Source of the DNA: Microvirga rosea
GTDB lineage: Bacteria; Pseudomonadota; Alphaproteobacteria; Rhizobiales; Beijerinckiaceae
DNA length: 64,000 bases
Assembly: GCF_020595095.1 (NCBI RefSeq)
Contig: NZ_JAJDOP010000006.1
Location: 1 to 64,000 of the forward strand
Direction: 5' to 3'
Each line of letters begins with the position of its first letter. The stretch's first letter is position 1. Below are positions 29,026 to 38,742 of the stretch, piece after piece. The notes beneath the pieces are model-generated. The model saw only the letters and a list, made by a program, of their open reading frames with translations, made no database searches and was not told where the DNA came from. A program made the translations under genes and the position numbers.

Positions 29026-29352
29026 TTAGAGGGAAAACGACGTGCCGCAGCCGCAGGACGCCGTGGCGTGTGGGTTCTCGATCTTGAAGGACTGGCCGAT
29101 GAGGTCGTCCACGAAATCGATCACCGATCCGTCCATGTACTGGATCGACACCTGATCCACCAGTACGGCCGCGCCATCCCGTTCTACCAGGAGATCGTCG
29201 TCCTGGCGTTGGGTCTCGACGTCGAATGCGTACTGGAACCCAGAACAGCCGCCCCCGTTGACGCTGATTCTGAGCATCGCGCCAGCCGGTTCACCGGCCA
29301 TGATCTCGTTGATGCGGCGGGCAGCGCTGCGAGTCAGGGTAATTTCGGCCAT
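29026..29352 (-). CDS. erpA: Iron-sulfur cluster insertion protein, A-type carrier
   Basis: A 108-residue A-type Fe-S carrier that passes clusters to apoproteins such as isoprenoid-synthesis and respiratory enzymes. The three conserved ligands are Cys36 (NGGGCSGFQY), Cys100 and Cys102 (ASCGCGTSF). The domain fold motifs MLRISVNGGGCSG and IDFVDDLIGQSFKIENPHA are intact. ATG 29352 (MAEITLTRSAARR) is chosen; the open frame runs to 29424 but the extension is atypical. It is divergent from dgt with a 58-base gap. ErpA versus IscA/SufA naming is not certain from sequence alone. Confidence 0.93.
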   Translation of the reverse strand: MAEITLTRSAARRINEIMAGEPAGAMLRISVNGGGCSGFQYAFDVETQRQDDDLLVERDGAAVLVDQVSIQYMDGSVIDFVDDLIGQSFKIENPHATASCGCGTSFSL

Positions 29353-29410
29353 TCGCGAATCCAGTCCGTGGAGGAACGTAACCTTGGACAACATCTGTAG
29401 AGCAAGGTAA

Positions 29411-30655
29411 GTGCCCGTTGACAAGGCTTCAACCCGGGGAAGACGCGTGCGGTCCTTTGGCGAGAGATGGCGAGCGCCCTATGCCTGCGATCCATGGGAA
29501 ACGCGGGGGCGCCTTTATCCCGAAGCCGTTTCCCCCACCCGGAGCGAATTCCAGCGTGACCGGGACCGTATCATTCATTCCACGGCCTTCCGGCGCCTGA
29601 AGCACAAGACCCAGGTCTTCGTCTATCACGAGGGCGATCACTACAGGACCCGGTTGACCCACACCATCGAGGTCGGTCAGATCGCCAGGGCTCTGGCCCG
29701 CTCCCTCGGCCTCGACGAAGACCTGGCCGAGGCGCTCGCCCTGTCGCACGATCTGGGGCACACCCCCTTCGGCCATACCGGCGAGGACGTGCTCGACGCC
29801 TGCATGGCGGATTTCGGTGGGTTCGACCATAACGCCCAGGCCCTGCGGATCGTCACGAGGCTCGAGCGCCGCTATGCGGCCTATGACGGCTTGAATCTCG
29901 CCTGGGAAACCCTGGAGGGGCTCGTCAAGCACAACGGTCCGCTTCTCGACGGCTCCGGTCGCCCGACCTTGCGATACACCGAACGAGGGGTGCCCCTCGC
30001 CATCCTCGAATATAACGCCGTTCAGGATCTGGAACTCGGCACCCATGCGGGCGGCGAAGCCCAGGCCGCCGCCATCGCGGACGATATCGCGTACGATTCC
30101 CACGATATCGACGATGGTCTCAGAGCCGGGCTGTTCCAGATCGAGGAACTGCGCGAAGTCCCGTTCTTGGATGAGCTTCTGCGGGAAATCGACGAGAGCT
30201 ATCCGCGTCTGGAACTGTCGCGCCGAATTCACGAGCTGACCCGGCGGGTAATTACCCGGTTCGTCGAGGATGTGGTGCGGGAAGGCGAGCGGCGGCTCGA
30301 GGCGCTCGATCCGGGAAGTGCCAAGGCTATCCGGGGCGCGGCCGAGCCGGTGATTTCTTTCTCGAAGGCCATGCGGGAGGCCGATGCTTCCATCAAGCGC
30401 TTCCTTTACGCCCGCATGTACCGGCATCCGAGCGTCATGAGCGTCCGGCGGAAGGCCGACGATATCGTCCGGGACCTGTTCGGGCGGTTCAAGGCCGAGC
30501 CTGAGACTATGCCGGAGGAGTGGAGGGCGGGCCTCACGAAGGATGACGAACCCCGGCTTGCCCGCCGGGTCGCCGATTACATCGCCGGGATGACCGACGG
30601 CTATGCGATCCTCGAGCACCGGCGTCTGTTTGACGTAACTCCCGAGTTGCGCTAG
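29411..30655 (+). CDS. dgt: Deoxyguanosinetriphosphate triphosphohydrolase-like protein
   Basis: HD-superfamily dNTP triphosphohydrolase: cleaves dNTP to deoxynucleoside and tripolyphosphate, helping set nucleotide pools. 414 residues, the short (type II) bacterial form. HD-domain metal ligands are seen in [26 protein letters not shown] and FDHNAQALR. The later conserved [15 protein letters not shown] is also present. GTG 29411 is the annotated start; a second GTG at 29447 would give [16 protein letters not shown], nearer to some family N-termini. The gap to argS is 82 bases. Confidence 0.93.
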   Translation: MPVDKASTRGRRVRSFGERWRAPYACDPWETRGRLYPEAVSPTRSEFQRDRDRIIHSTAFRRLKHKTQVFVYHEGDHYRTRLTHTIEVGQIARALARSLGLDEDLAEALALSHDLGHTPFGHTGEDVLDACMADFGGFDHNAQALRIVTRLERRYAAYDGLNLAWETLEGLVKHNGPLLDGSGRPTLRYTERGVPLAILEYNAVQDLELGTHAGGEAQAAAIADDIAYDSHDIDDGLRAGLFQIEELREVPFLDELLREIDESYPRLELSRRIHELTRRVITRFVEDVVREGERRLEALDPGSAKAIRGAAEPVISFSKAMREADASIKRFLYARMYRHPSVMSVRRKADDIVRDLFGRFKAEPETMPEEWRAGLTKDDEPRLARRVADYIAGMTDGYAILEHRRLFDVTPELR

Positions 30656-30737
30656 CGCACGATCACCTTTGCCGGCCGCGCCTTTGAGGCGCGCCAAAGC
30701 TTCTTAAGGGCCGTTCGCCCGATCGAGACAGAGTACC

Positions 30738-32498
30738 ATGAACATCTTCGGACTGTTTGAGCAGCGGGTGGCGGATGCGCTTGGCCGGTTGGCCGAGGCG
30801 GGAAAGATCCCATCGGGCCTTGACGCAAGCCGCGTCGTGGTGGAGCCGCCGCGGGATCCGTCTCACGGAGATCTGGCGACCAACGCCGCCATGGTTCTTG
30901 CCAAGGAAGCGCGCATGAATCCCCGCGCCCTGGCGGATCTCATCGTCGCCGATCTGCGCGACGACCCACGAGTGGCGAACGGCGAGGTTGCGGGCCCGGG
31001 CTTCATCAACCTCAAGCTCGTTCCGGGTGCGCTCCATGAGGTGCTGCGCGCCGCCGTCACCGATCGCGAAGGCTTCGGCCGCAGCACCCAGGGCGGCGGA
31101 GCGGCGGTGAACGTCGAATATGTTTCGGCCAATCCGACGGGCCCCATGCATGTGGGTCACGGCCGTGGCGCGGTCTTCGGGGATGCGCTCGCTTCCCTGC
31201 TGGATTTCGCCGGGTATCGCGTGACCCGGGAATATTACATCAACGACGCGGGCGCGCAGGTCGACGTGCTGGCCCGCTCGGCCTATCTGCGCTACCGCGA
31301 AGCTCTCAGCGAGGACATCGGGGCTATTCCCGAGGGCCTTTATCCGGGCGATTATCTCAAGCCGGTGGGGGAAAAGCTCGCCCGCGAGCACGGAAGGGAG
31401 CTTCTCGGAAAGCCGGAATCCGAATGGCTCGCCCTGGTGCGGGAAGCGTCCATCAACGGCATGATGGACATGATCCGGGAGGATCTCGCGGCCCTCAACA
31501 TCCGCCACGACGTATTTTTCTCCGAGCGCACCCTTCAGCAGGACGACGGTGGAGAGGTCGCCAAGACCATTGCGGATCTGCAGGAGCGCGGCCTCGTCTA
31601 TATGGGCCGGTTGCCGCCGCCGAAGGGCCAGAAGGACGAGGATTGGGAGGACCGGGAGCAACTCCTGTTCCGGGCCACGGAATTCGGCGACGAGGTCGAT
31701 CGCCCCCTGCTGAAGTCGGACGGCTCGTTCACTTATTTCGCGTCCGACATCGCCTATCACCGGTCCAAGTTCGAGCGCGGCTTTGCTTCGATGATCGACG
31801 TCTGGGGCGCCGACCACGGCGGCTACGTCAAGCGGATGCAGGCCGCCGTGAAGGCCGTGACCGGAGGCAAGGGCGATCTGGACGTCAAGCTTTGCCAGCT
31901 CGTTCGCCTCTTGAGAGGTGGAGAGCCGGTCAAAATGTCCAAGCGGGCCGGGGACTTCGTGACGCTCCGTGATGTGGTGGATGAGGTCGGACGGGATGCC
32001 GTTCGCTTCATGATGCTGTTCCGGAAAAACGACGCCACCCTGGATTTCGACCTCGCCAAGGTGGTCGAGCAGTCCAAGGACAATCCCGTTTTCTACGTCC
32101 AGTACGCCCATGCCCGCTGCGCCTCCGTTTTCCGGCAGGCGAGGGAAGCCTTCCCGGATGGAGACTTTTCGCCGCAACGGCTTGCCGAGACGGATCTTTC
32201 TCTGCTTCAAGATGAGGCGGAAATGGATCTTATCCACCGGATCGCGCAGTTCCCACGGATGGTCGAAGCGGCTGCCGAGGCCCATGAGCCTCATCGGGTG
32301 GCTTTCTACCTCTACGATGTGGCGAGCGCCTTCCATAGTTTGTGGAACAAAGGGAAAGACTTGCCTCAATTACGCTTTGTTAATCAAACTGATAAAGATT
32401 CAACTCAAGCGAGGCTCGCTCTCGTGCATGCCCTGAAGGGTGTGCTGTCTGCGGGGCTTGCAATTTTGGGCGTTACGGCTCCCGACGAAATGCGTTGA
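30738..32498 (+). CDS. argS: Arginine--tRNA ligase
   Basis: Class I synthetase, 586 residues, normal length. The Arg-specific N-terminal additional domain covers about residues 1-115. It is followed by the HIGH-equivalent [20 protein letters not shown] near residue 133. The KMSKS-equivalent is [15 protein letters not shown]. The DALR anticodon-binding domain occupies the last 120 residues ([18 protein letters not shown]). ATG 30738 follows GAGTACC without a strong ribosome site. It heads the argS-SPOR-nagZ-scpAB unit, an order common in Hyphomicrobiales. Confidence 0.97.
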   Translation: MNIFGLFEQRVADALGRLAEAGKIPSGLDASRVVVEPPRDPSHGDLATNAAMVLAKEARMNPRALADLIVADLRDDPRVANGEVAGPGFINLKLVPGALHEVLRAAVTDREGFGRSTQGGGAAVNVEYVSANPTGPMHVGHGRGAVFGDALASLLDFAGYRVTREYYINDAGAQVDVLARSAYLRYREALSEDIGAIPEGLYPGDYLKPVGEKLAREHGRELLGKPESEWLALVREASINGMMDMIREDLAALNIRHDVFFSERTLQQDDGGEVAKTIADLQERGLVYMGRLPPPKGQKDEDWEDREQLLFRATEFGDEVDRPLLKSDGSFTYFASDIAYHRSKFERGFASMIDVWGADHGGYVKRMQAAVKAVTGGKGDLDVKLCQLVRLLRGGEPVKMSKRAGDFVTLRDVVDEVGRDAVRFMMLFRKNDATLDFDLAKVVEQSKDNPVFYVQYAHARCASVFRQAREAFPDGDFSPQRLAETDLSLLQDEAEMDLIHRIAQFPRMVEAAAEAHEPHRVAFYLYDVASAFHSLWNKGKDLPQLRFVNQTDKDSTQARLALVHALKGVLSAGLAILGVTAPDEMR

Positions 32499-32604
32499 TT
32501 TTCTGAGGCGGGACAACCGTTTCCGAGCGCTCGTACGGGTTACCTAACGTCTGGCCGATATGGACGATGGGCGTCCGTATCGCAGTACCCGGAGGTCCGG
32601 CGCG

Positions 32605-34005
32605 ATGAGCGAATCAATGAAGCCCCGTTTTGCGGTCGATCTGAACGAGATCGAACGTCAAATCGCCCAGGCGCAGAGCGCCCCCGCCCAACCCGTGTCC
32701 GCCGGACGGGGCGATCCGCTGGCGGAACTGGCCCGCATCGTGGGTCAGGACGATCCTTTCCAGTCCCTTCTGGCGGCTGATGCGCCTCAGGCCCGCCGTG
32801 CGGCGCCTGGCAGCCCCTCAGCCGACGAGCTCTTTGCCGTGCGCCCGCAGGCAGCGGCGCCGTCCCACTATGCTGCTCAGGGCAGCCAGGGAGATTACGG
32901 CCACTCCGACCCGGGCTACGACTCTCACGCCTACGGGCAGGCTCATCAGGCCGCTCCGGCGCAGGATTACGGTTATCAGCCTCAAGCGACCGATGCTTAC
33001 AATCAGCCTTACGAGCAGAGCTATTACGAAGGGCAGGGCGACGGTCATTCTACTGCGGGATATCCGGACGATGTCGACGGTTACGGCATGGAAAAACCGC
33101 GGTCGCGCAAGGGGCTCATCGCTATCGGAGCCGTCTTGAGCGCCGCCGTGATCGGCGGTGGGGCTGCATTCTTCATGGGTGGCGCGCATTCCGCCATCGG
33201 TGGTGGCGAGCCGCCCTTGATCAAGGCGACCAACGAGCCGATCAAGGTTCAGCCGCAGAATCCCGGCGGCGTGGAAATTCCCAATCAGAACAAGCAGATC
33301 TACGAGCGCACCAATCAGGACGCCGAAACGAAGGTGGTCAATCGTGCCGAACAGCCTGTCGACGTCAAGCAGGCCGTGCGCATGAATGCCGCATCCGAGG
33401 CGACCGGTGCGACTTCGCCGTCGCCCCACCCCGTAAACGGCCTGAATCTCGGCGAGCCGCGCAAGGTCCGGACCGTGACGATCCGGCCCGATGGGTCTTC
33501 GGCTTCCGATGCTCCTGCCAAGGCGACTGCGGTTGCCGCTGCACCCCCGGCGATGACCATGCCTGCGGCGGCGCAGCCCCAGGCCGCGCCCCAACCCAAG
33601 CCGGCGGCATCGACCCCGGCAGCGGCAACGCCGAGGGCGGCTCCTGCCCCGGTTGCGGAAGCCCCGAGCGACGCTTCGACGCAGCAGAAGCCGCAGCCGC
33701 AGCGTGTTGCGTCGGCGCAGCCGACGGCCGTGGCCCCGTCGGCTCCGTCCGCCGCCCCGGCCGAGGGGGGCTTCGCCGTCCAGCTCGGCCTCGCCAATTC
33801 TGAAGCCGCGGCCCAGAAGGTTCTGGTCGGCTTCCAGAAAAAGTATCCGGAGCTCGAGGGTCAGCCGGGTCTCATCCGCAAGGCCGAGGTCAACGGCAAC
33901 ACGATCTTCCGTGTCCGGGTCGGCCCCATGTCGCGGGACGATGCCTCCACCCTTTGCTCCAAGGTGCAGGGGCAGGGTGGCCAGTGCTTTGTGGCCAAGA
34001 ACTGA
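32605..34005 (+). CDS. SPOR-domain envelope/division protein
   Basis: A 466-residue bitopic inner-membrane protein. The cytoplasmic N-terminus is Gln/Tyr/Ala-rich. A single transmembrane helix (GLIAIGAVLSAAVIGGGAAFF) lies near residue 172-192. A long Pro/Ala/Gln linker follows, then a C-terminal SPOR domain, from about GGFAVQLGLANSEAAAQKV to the end. SPOR domains bind denuded septal glycan, so a division-site role is likely. ATG 32605 is chosen over the upstream 32560 because GGAGG (32591-32595) precedes it. Its place between argS and nagZ supports the envelope role. Confidence 0.9.
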   Translation: MSESMKPRFAVDLNEIERQIAQAQSAPAQPVSAGRGDPLAELARIVGQDDPFQSLLAADAPQARRAAPGSPSADELFAVRPQAAAPSHYAAQGSQGDYGHSDPGYDSHAYGQAHQAAPAQDYGYQPQATDAYNQPYEQSYYEGQGDGHSTAGYPDDVDGYGMEKPRSRKGLIAIGAVLSAAVIGGGAAFFMGGAHSAIGGGEPPLIKATNEPIKVQPQNPGGVEIPNQNKQIYERTNQDAETKVVNRAEQPVDVKQAVRMNAASEATGATSPSPHPVNGLNLGEPRKVRTVTIRPDGSSASDAPAKATAVAAAPPAMTMPAAAQPQAAPQPKPAASTPAAATPRAAPAPVAEAPSDASTQQKPQPQRVASAQPTAVAPSAPSAAPAEGGFAVQLGLANSEAAAQKVLVGFQKKYPELEGQPGLIRKAEVNGNTIFRVRVGPMSRDDASTLCSKVQGQGGQCFVAKN

Positions 34006-34080
34006 CGGACCTTGGTTCCCGCCGGGATAATCCAGCGTGAGGTCCTTGACCCTGCCGGGCAGGGGACTTAAGGCGCGGGA

Positions 34081-35100
34081 ATGATGACCCGCGCCCTAAT
34101 CGCCGGCTGTTCCGGCCTATCCCTGACCCCCGAGGAATCCGCCTTCTACCGTGAGGCCGGGCCGTGGGGGTTTATCCTGTTCAAGCGCAATGTGGAGAGC
34201 CCCGAGCAGGTGAGGGCTCTTTGCGAAGCCCTGCGGGAAACGGTCGGGCGTGCCGATGCGCCGATCCTGATCGATCAGGAAGGAGGCCGGGTGCAGCGGC
34301 TGGGTCCGCCGAACTGGCCGAAATACCCCTCGGGCGGCACCTATGGCCGGATCCATGCCAACGATCCCATCGTTCGCCGTGAAATTACGAGGCTCGGCGC
34401 CCGCTTGATCGCCCATGACCTGCGCGCCGTTGGCATCACCGTGGATTGTCTGCCCGTTCTCGACGTTCCGACGCCGGGCGCCCACGATGTCATCGGCGAC
34501 CGAGCCTATGGCCGTTCTCCGGAGCAGGTCGCCGTGCTGGGCCGCGCCGCGGCGGAGGGGCTTCTGGCCGGCAGCGTCCTGCCCGTGATCAAGCACATGC
34601 CGGGACACGGCAGGGCCGGCGCCGACAGCCATCTCGCGCTGCCGGTCGTGGATGCGTCCCGCGCCGAGCTGGAGCGGCACGACTTCGCACCGTTCCGCAT
34701 TCTCTCCGACATGCCTCTCGCGATGACGGCCCATGTGGTCTACACGGCGCTCGACCCCGACAATCCCGCCACCACATCGCCCATCGTCATGTCCGAAATC
34801 GTCCGGGGTCATCTCGCCTATGACGGCCTCGTCATGACCGACGACCTCTCGATGCAGGCCCTCTCGGGCTCCTATCGGGAGCGGACCGAGAAAGCCTTCG
34901 CGGCCGGATGCGACATGGCGCTTCACTGCAATGGCAGAATGGACGAGATGGAAGCCGTGGCCGAAGGCACGCCCATGCTCGAAGGCGAGGCCTTGCGGCG
35001 CGCAGAGGCTGCTCTGCGGCGCATCGGGCACGAGGCGGAGCCGTTTGATCCTGTGGATGCCCGTGCAAGACTTGACGCCGCGCTTGCGATGGTCGCCTAA
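34081..35100 (+). CDS. nagZ: Beta-N-acetylhexosaminidase (glycoside hydrolase family 3)
   Basis: Removes GlcNAc from anhydromuropeptides during cytosolic cell-wall recycling. At 339 residues it has the normal NagZ length. The signature KHMPGHGRAGADSH, with the catalytic loop histidine, lies near residue 180. The nucleophile is the Asp in GLVMTDDLSMQAL near residue 258. LIDQEGGRVQRLG is the conserved first beta-alpha motif. The start is ATGATG (34081 or 34084). No signal peptide is seen, consistent with a cytosolic location. It lies downstream of the SPOR gene. Confidence 0.95.
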   Translation: MMTRALIAGCSGLSLTPEESAFYREAGPWGFILFKRNVESPEQVRALCEALRETVGRADAPILIDQEGGRVQRLGPPNWPKYPSGGTYGRIHANDPIVRREITRLGARLIAHDLRAVGITVDCLPVLDVPTPGAHDVIGDRAYGRSPEQVAVLGRAAAEGLLAGSVLPVIKHMPGHGRAGADSHLALPVVDASRAELERHDFAPFRILSDMPLAMTAHVVYTALDPDNPATTSPIVMSEIVRGHLAYDGLVMTDDLSMQALSGSYRERTEKAFAAGCDMALHCNGRMDEMEAVAEGTPMLEGEALRRAEAALRRIGHEAEPFDPVDARARLDAALAMVA

Positions 35101-35139
35101 GCGGCCGATGCTGCGTGCCGATCGTATAGAGTATCATTG

Positions 35140-35940
35140 ATGGCAGAGCCCTTACCCTTCGAAGACGGTGCTCCCGTAGAGCGCGCGGAAAGCGAGCCCG
35201 CGCTGCATGTCGATGTGGATGGGTTCGAAGGCCCCTTGGACCTTCTGCTCGAGCTTGCGCGCCGGCAGAAGGTCGATCTCCACAGGATTTCGATCCTCGC
35301 CCTGGCCGAGCAATACATCACCTTCATCGAAGAAGCGCGCCGCATGCGCCTTGAGCTCGCGGCGGACTATCTGGTGATGGCCGCGTGGCTCGCCTATCTC
35401 AAGTCCCGCCTCCTGCTGCCTGAACCTCCGAAGGGCGAGGAGCCCAGCGCCGAAGAGCTGGCGACGGCCCTGGCCCTGCGCCTGCGCCGCCTCGAGGCCA
35501 TTCGCGAGGCCGCCAAGAAGCTTGGAGAGCGGGATTGGCTCGGCCGCGATGTCTTTGCCCGCGGAGCCCCGGAACCCGTGGTGGTCCGGCGGGACGCCCG
35601 GTACGAGGCCAGCCTCTACGACCTCCTCACAGCCTATGCGAGGCAGCGGCAGATCAAGCTCAACACGCGGGTCACCCTGCACAAGCGTTCCGTCTGGTCG
35701 TTGCAGGAGGCCCGCGAGGCCCTTGAGCGGCTCGTGGGACACCTGAGCGACTGGACCACCCTCGATACTTACTTGGTGCAATATATGGTCGAGCCCGCCA
35801 TGCGGCCGACCGTACTGGCGTCCGCCCTCTCGGCGACTCTTGAAATGGTTCGCGAAGGCAAGCTCACCGTCCGGCAGGACGAAGCCTTCGCGCCGGTCTG
35901 GGTCAAGCCGGTTCAGGATCCGGCGGAGGCAGGAGCCTGA
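35140..35940 (+). CDS. scpA: Segregation and condensation protein A
   Basis: Kleisin subunit that bridges SMC heads in the bacterial condensin. 266 residues. VDGFEGPLDLLLELARRQKVDLHRISI is the ScpA N-terminal SMC-binding helix (about residues 23-49). ELAADYLVMAAWLAYLKSRLLLPEP follows, and the winged-helix C-terminus includes LTVRQDEAFAPVWVKP. ATG 35140 is used; the in-frame TTG at 35137 is ignored. One base separates its stop from scpB. An smc gene is not in the window. Confidence 0.95.
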   Translation: MAEPLPFEDGAPVERAESEPALHVDVDGFEGPLDLLLELARRQKVDLHRISILALAEQYITFIEEARRMRLELAADYLVMAAWLAYLKSRLLLPEPPKGEEPSAEELATALALRLRRLEAIREAAKKLGERDWLGRDVFARGAPEPVVVRRDARYEASLYDLLTAYARQRQIKLNTRVTLHKRSVWSLQEAREALERLVGHLSDWTTLDTYLVQYMVEPAMRPTVLASALSATLEMVREGKLTVRQDEAFAPVWVKPVQDPAEAGA

Positions 35941-35941
35941 T

Positions 35942-36661
35942 ATGGATGAAACACAAGACATGGCCGAGGAAACCGCCGAGGTTTCCCAGGCCGACGCGGC
36001 CGGTATTCCCGATCACCACGAGGCGACGCGCATCGCCGAGGCGCTTCTGTTCGCCTCCGCCGAGCCGTTGAGCGTAGACGATCTGGTCGGCCGCCTTCCG
36101 GAAGGAGCCGATGTCGGAACCATTCTGCAGGACCTGATGGCGCTTTACGCCGGCCGCGGGGTCAATCTCGTGCGGGTTGCCGGACGCTTCGCCTTTCGGA
36201 CCGCCAGCGACCTCTCTTTCGTTCTGGCCCGCAACGTTGTCGAGCAGCGCAAGCTCTCCCGTGCCGCCATGGAGACGCTTGCGATCGTCGCCTATCATCA
36301 GCCGGTCACCCGGGCGGAGATCGAGGAGATCCGTGGTGTCGCGACCTCGAAGGGGACCCTCGACACCCTGCTCGAAACCGGCTGGATTCGACTCCGGGGC
36401 CGCCGCAAGGCGCCCGGCCGGCCCGTGACCTACGGGACGACACCTCAGTTTCTCGAGCATTTCGGCCTGGACGCCATCGAGGATCTGCCGGGTCTGGAGG
36501 AGCTCAAGGGCGCAGGCTTCCTTGAGGGGCGTGTGCCGCCGGACCTGTCGATCCCCGTTCCGACGGACGACCAGGCCCTTCGGGAAGATGAGGATCCCCT
36601 TGACGGTGACGACCTTTTCCAGCCGCTCAGCATCGACGAGAGCGGGAACGGCTCTGAATGA
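35942..36661 (+). CDS. scpB: Segregation and condensation protein B
   Basis: Winged-helix kleisin-interacting element of SMC-ScpAB. 239 residues. ATRIAEALLFASAEPLSVDDLVGRLP is the first winged helix. LSRAAMETLAIVAYHQPVTRAEIEEIRGV is the diagnostic second winged-helix segment, and GRPVTYGTTPQFLEHFGL follows. The acidic C-terminus is typical. ATG 35942 is chosen; the frame opens at 35840 but lies inside scpA there. The stop overlaps the ABC ATPase start (ATGA). Confidence 0.96.
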   Translation: MDETQDMAEETAEVSQADAAGIPDHHEATRIAEALLFASAEPLSVDDLVGRLPEGADVGTILQDLMALYAGRGVNLVRVAGRFAFRTASDLSFVLARNVVEQRKLSRAAMETLAIVAYHQPVTRAEIEEIRGVATSKGTLDTLLETGWIRLRGRRKAPGRPVTYGTTPQFLEHFGLDAIEDLPGLEELKGAGFLEGRVPPDLSIPVPTDDQALREDEDPLDGDDLFQPLSIDESGNGSE

Positions 36662-37779
36662 GCGGGAAACGCGTTCAGGTGAGGGATCGGTTTCGTCTGC
36701 CCCTCTGGGGACAGCGGGGAACGGCCGGGGCGTCGATCCCGGCGCAGCTGGCATTTGATGGCATCGTTCAGGCCTACGGGGAAATGCGGGCTCTCGATGG
36801 GGTCTCGCTGACGGTCGATCCCGGAGAGCTGGTATGCCTTCTTGGCCATTCCGGCTGCGGCAAGACAACCCTTCTCCGCATCGCGGCCGGGGTCGAGACG
36901 CCGAGCGCGGGCCGGGTTCTGATGGATGGCCTCGAGGTCAGCGGTCCCAGGGCCTATGTGGAGCCGGAGCGGCGCGGCGTCGGGCTGATGTTCCAGGATT
37001 ACGCCCTGTTCCCCCATATGACGATCCTCCAGAACGTCATGTTCGGGTTGAAGGACCTTTCCGCCTCCGAGGCCGATATCGCCGCCCGCCGGGCCCTGTC
37101 GCGGGTTGGCCTCGACCGTTATGCCGATGAATTCCCGCACACGCTTTCCGGCGGGGAGCAGCAGCGCGTGGCTCTGGCCCGCTCGATCGCGCCGCGCCCT
37201 GGCGTGCTTCTCATGGACGAGCCGTTCTCCAACCTCGACCGGCGCATGCGCGATGCGATCCGCGACGAGACCGTGGCGATTCTCCGGGAGACCGGCGCGA
37301 CCACCATCGTGGTCACCCATGATCCGGAGGAGGCGATGCGCATTGCGGATCGCATTGTCCTCATGCAATCAGGGGCGATTATCCAGGAAGGAACGTCGGA
37401 AGAGATCTACAAGCGGCCGGTCAGCCTTTTTGCCGCACGGTTCTTCTGTGATTTCAACGAGGTTCCGGGCGTGGTAAGAGGAGGGCAGGCATCCTGCCCG
37501 GTCGGTGTCTTTCCGGCGCCGCATCTTCCCGATGGCCCGGCAGTCATCTGCATACGGCCCCAAGGGCTGCGCCTCAAACCGTCCGGCTTCTGCTTGCCGG
37601 GTCGGGTTGTGTCGCGGCGCTTCCTCGGGGAGGTGGACATGGTCCATATCGACGTCCAAGGCGTCGATCGGCCTCTCCAGGCCCGCATTCACGATCCTCT
37701 TCCCGTTAAGGAAGGGCAAGATGTGGGAATCGAGATCGATCCAAAGGATGTCCTTGTTTTCGCCGCGTCCGATCCCTAG
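36658..37779 (+). CDS. Orphan ABC transporter ATPase, Fe(III)/FbpC-like
   Basis: A 373-residue ATPase of the FbpC/PotA-type import group. Walker A GHSGCGKTT is near residue 63-71, Q-loop MFQDYALFPHMT, signature LSGGEQQRVALARS, Walker B GVLLMDEPFSNLD and the H-loop VVTHDPEEAM. A C-terminal TOBE-like regulatory region covers about residues 260-373. The N-terminal 30 residues (MSGKRVQVRDRFRLPLWG) are unusual and may be an artefact of the coupled start. No permease or binding-protein gene is adjacent. It sits between scpB and tatA, where a transporter ATPase is not expected. Confidence 0.9.
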   Translation: MSGKRVQVRDRFRLPLWGQRGTAGASIPAQLAFDGIVQAYGEMRALDGVSLTVDPGELVCLLGHSGCGKTTLLRIAAGVETPSAGRVLMDGLEVSGPRAYVEPERRGVGLMFQDYALFPHMTILQNVMFGLKDLSASEADIAARRALSRVGLDRYADEFPHTLSGGEQQRVALARSIAPRPGVLLMDEPFSNLDRRMRDAIRDETVAILRETGATTIVVTHDPEEAMRIADRIVLMQSGAIIQEGTSEEIYKRPVSLFAARFFCDFNEVPGVVRGGQASCPVGVFPAPHLPDGPAVICIRPQGLRLKPSGFCLPGRVVSRRFLGEVDMVHIDVQGVDRPLQARIHDPLPVKEGQDVGIEIDPKDVLVFAASDP

Positions 37780-37836
37780 GTTGGCGGCACGTTTCGGTTG
37801 AGGAGCCGCGCCCGAAAGAGGCGCAGGAGGATTGCC

Positions 37837-38079
37837 ATGGGTGGCGCGAGTATCTGGCATTGGATCGTCGTGGGTCTGATCGTTGTCCTGTTGTTCGGAC
37901 GCGGCAAGATTTCCGACATGATGGGCGATGTCGCAAAGGGCATCAAAGCCTTCAAGAAGGGCATGGCCGAAGACGAAACGCCTTCCAAGCCGGTCGAGCC
38001 GGTGGAGCCTGTCCGCACTATCGATCATCAGGCGACACCGACGGCCACGACGGCCACGACCAACAACAAGGTCGGCTAA
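37837..38079 (+). CDS. tatA: Sec-independent protein translocase TatA
   Basis: Pore-forming subunit of the twin-arginine system. 80 residues. The N-terminal helix reads [20 protein letters not shown] with the conserved hinge FGRGK. An amphipathic helix ([16 protein letters not shown]) and an acidic/Thr-rich tail follow. AGGAGG at 37825-37830 sets ATG 37837 as start, discarding a basic 13-residue extension. It heads tatA-tatB-tatC. Confidence 0.95.
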   Translation: MGGASIWHWIVVGLIVVLLFGRGKISDMMGDVAKGIKAFKKGMAEDETPSKPVEPVEPVRTIDHQATPTATTATTNNKVG

Positions 38080-38163
38080 GCGCCGCGATTTGAGGCCGTC
38101 CGCGGGGCGTGTTGCGTCTCGCGGTCAAGAGAGTAGCGTTCGAGGCAGGGTTGGGTCCGCGCC

Positions 38164-38742
38164 ATGTTTGACATGAGCTGGGGTGAGGTGATGGTCATTG
38201 GCGCCGTGGCGCTGATCGTCATCGGTCCGAAGGATCTGCCGAAGGCGTTGCGCACCGTCGGACAGGTAACCGGGAAGCTTCGCCGCATGGCGGCGGAGTT
38301 CCAGGGGCAGTTCCAGGAGGCGATGCGCGAGGCCGATCTCGACGATGCGAAGCGCCAGCTTCAAGGGCTCAACGATTCCGTGACGTCCATGAACAGGGGC
38401 TTCAACCCGATGCAGACCATCCGGGACGAGTTGAAAGGCGCTATCGAGACCCCGGCCTCGGCAGCCGCCGATCCTTCATCTTCCAGCCAGCCGCCTGAGA
38501 AGAGCCCGGCCGAAACCGTTTCCGAGGCGGCGGCTCAAGCACGGGGCGAGGCGAGCCCGCCGGCGCCCGTGGATCCGCTTCTGGCGCTTCCGATCCCCTC
38601 CGTTCCGCCGATCGTCGATCCGGCGGAGTCCATCGCCACCGTCCTGAAGCAAGAAGCCGAGGCAAGGGAAGGGGCGGCTCAGCCGCTCTCGACCGTTCCG
38701 GCCGCGCCGGCAACAGACAAACCTGACGCGAAATCCGAATGA
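38164..38742 (+). CDS. tatB: Sec-independent protein translocase TatB
   Basis: Twin-arginine signal-receptor component with TatC. 192 residues. MFDMSWGEVMVIGAVALIVIGPKDLPKALRTVG is the conserved TatB N-terminus: helix 1, the GP hinge and the start of the amphipathic helix. The amphipathic part runs to about residue 65, followed by a long Pro/Ala/Glu-rich tail. Its stop overlaps the tatC ATG (ATGA), coupling the two receptor subunits. Confidence 0.96.
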   Translation: MFDMSWGEVMVIGAVALIVIGPKDLPKALRTVGQVTGKLRRMAAEFQGQFQEAMREADLDDAKRQLQGLNDSVTSMNRGFNPMQTIRDELKGAIETPASAAADPSSSSQPPEKSPAETVSEAAAQARGEASPPAPVDPLLALPIPSVPPIVDPAESIATVLKQEAEAREGAAQPLSTVPAAPATDKPDAKSE

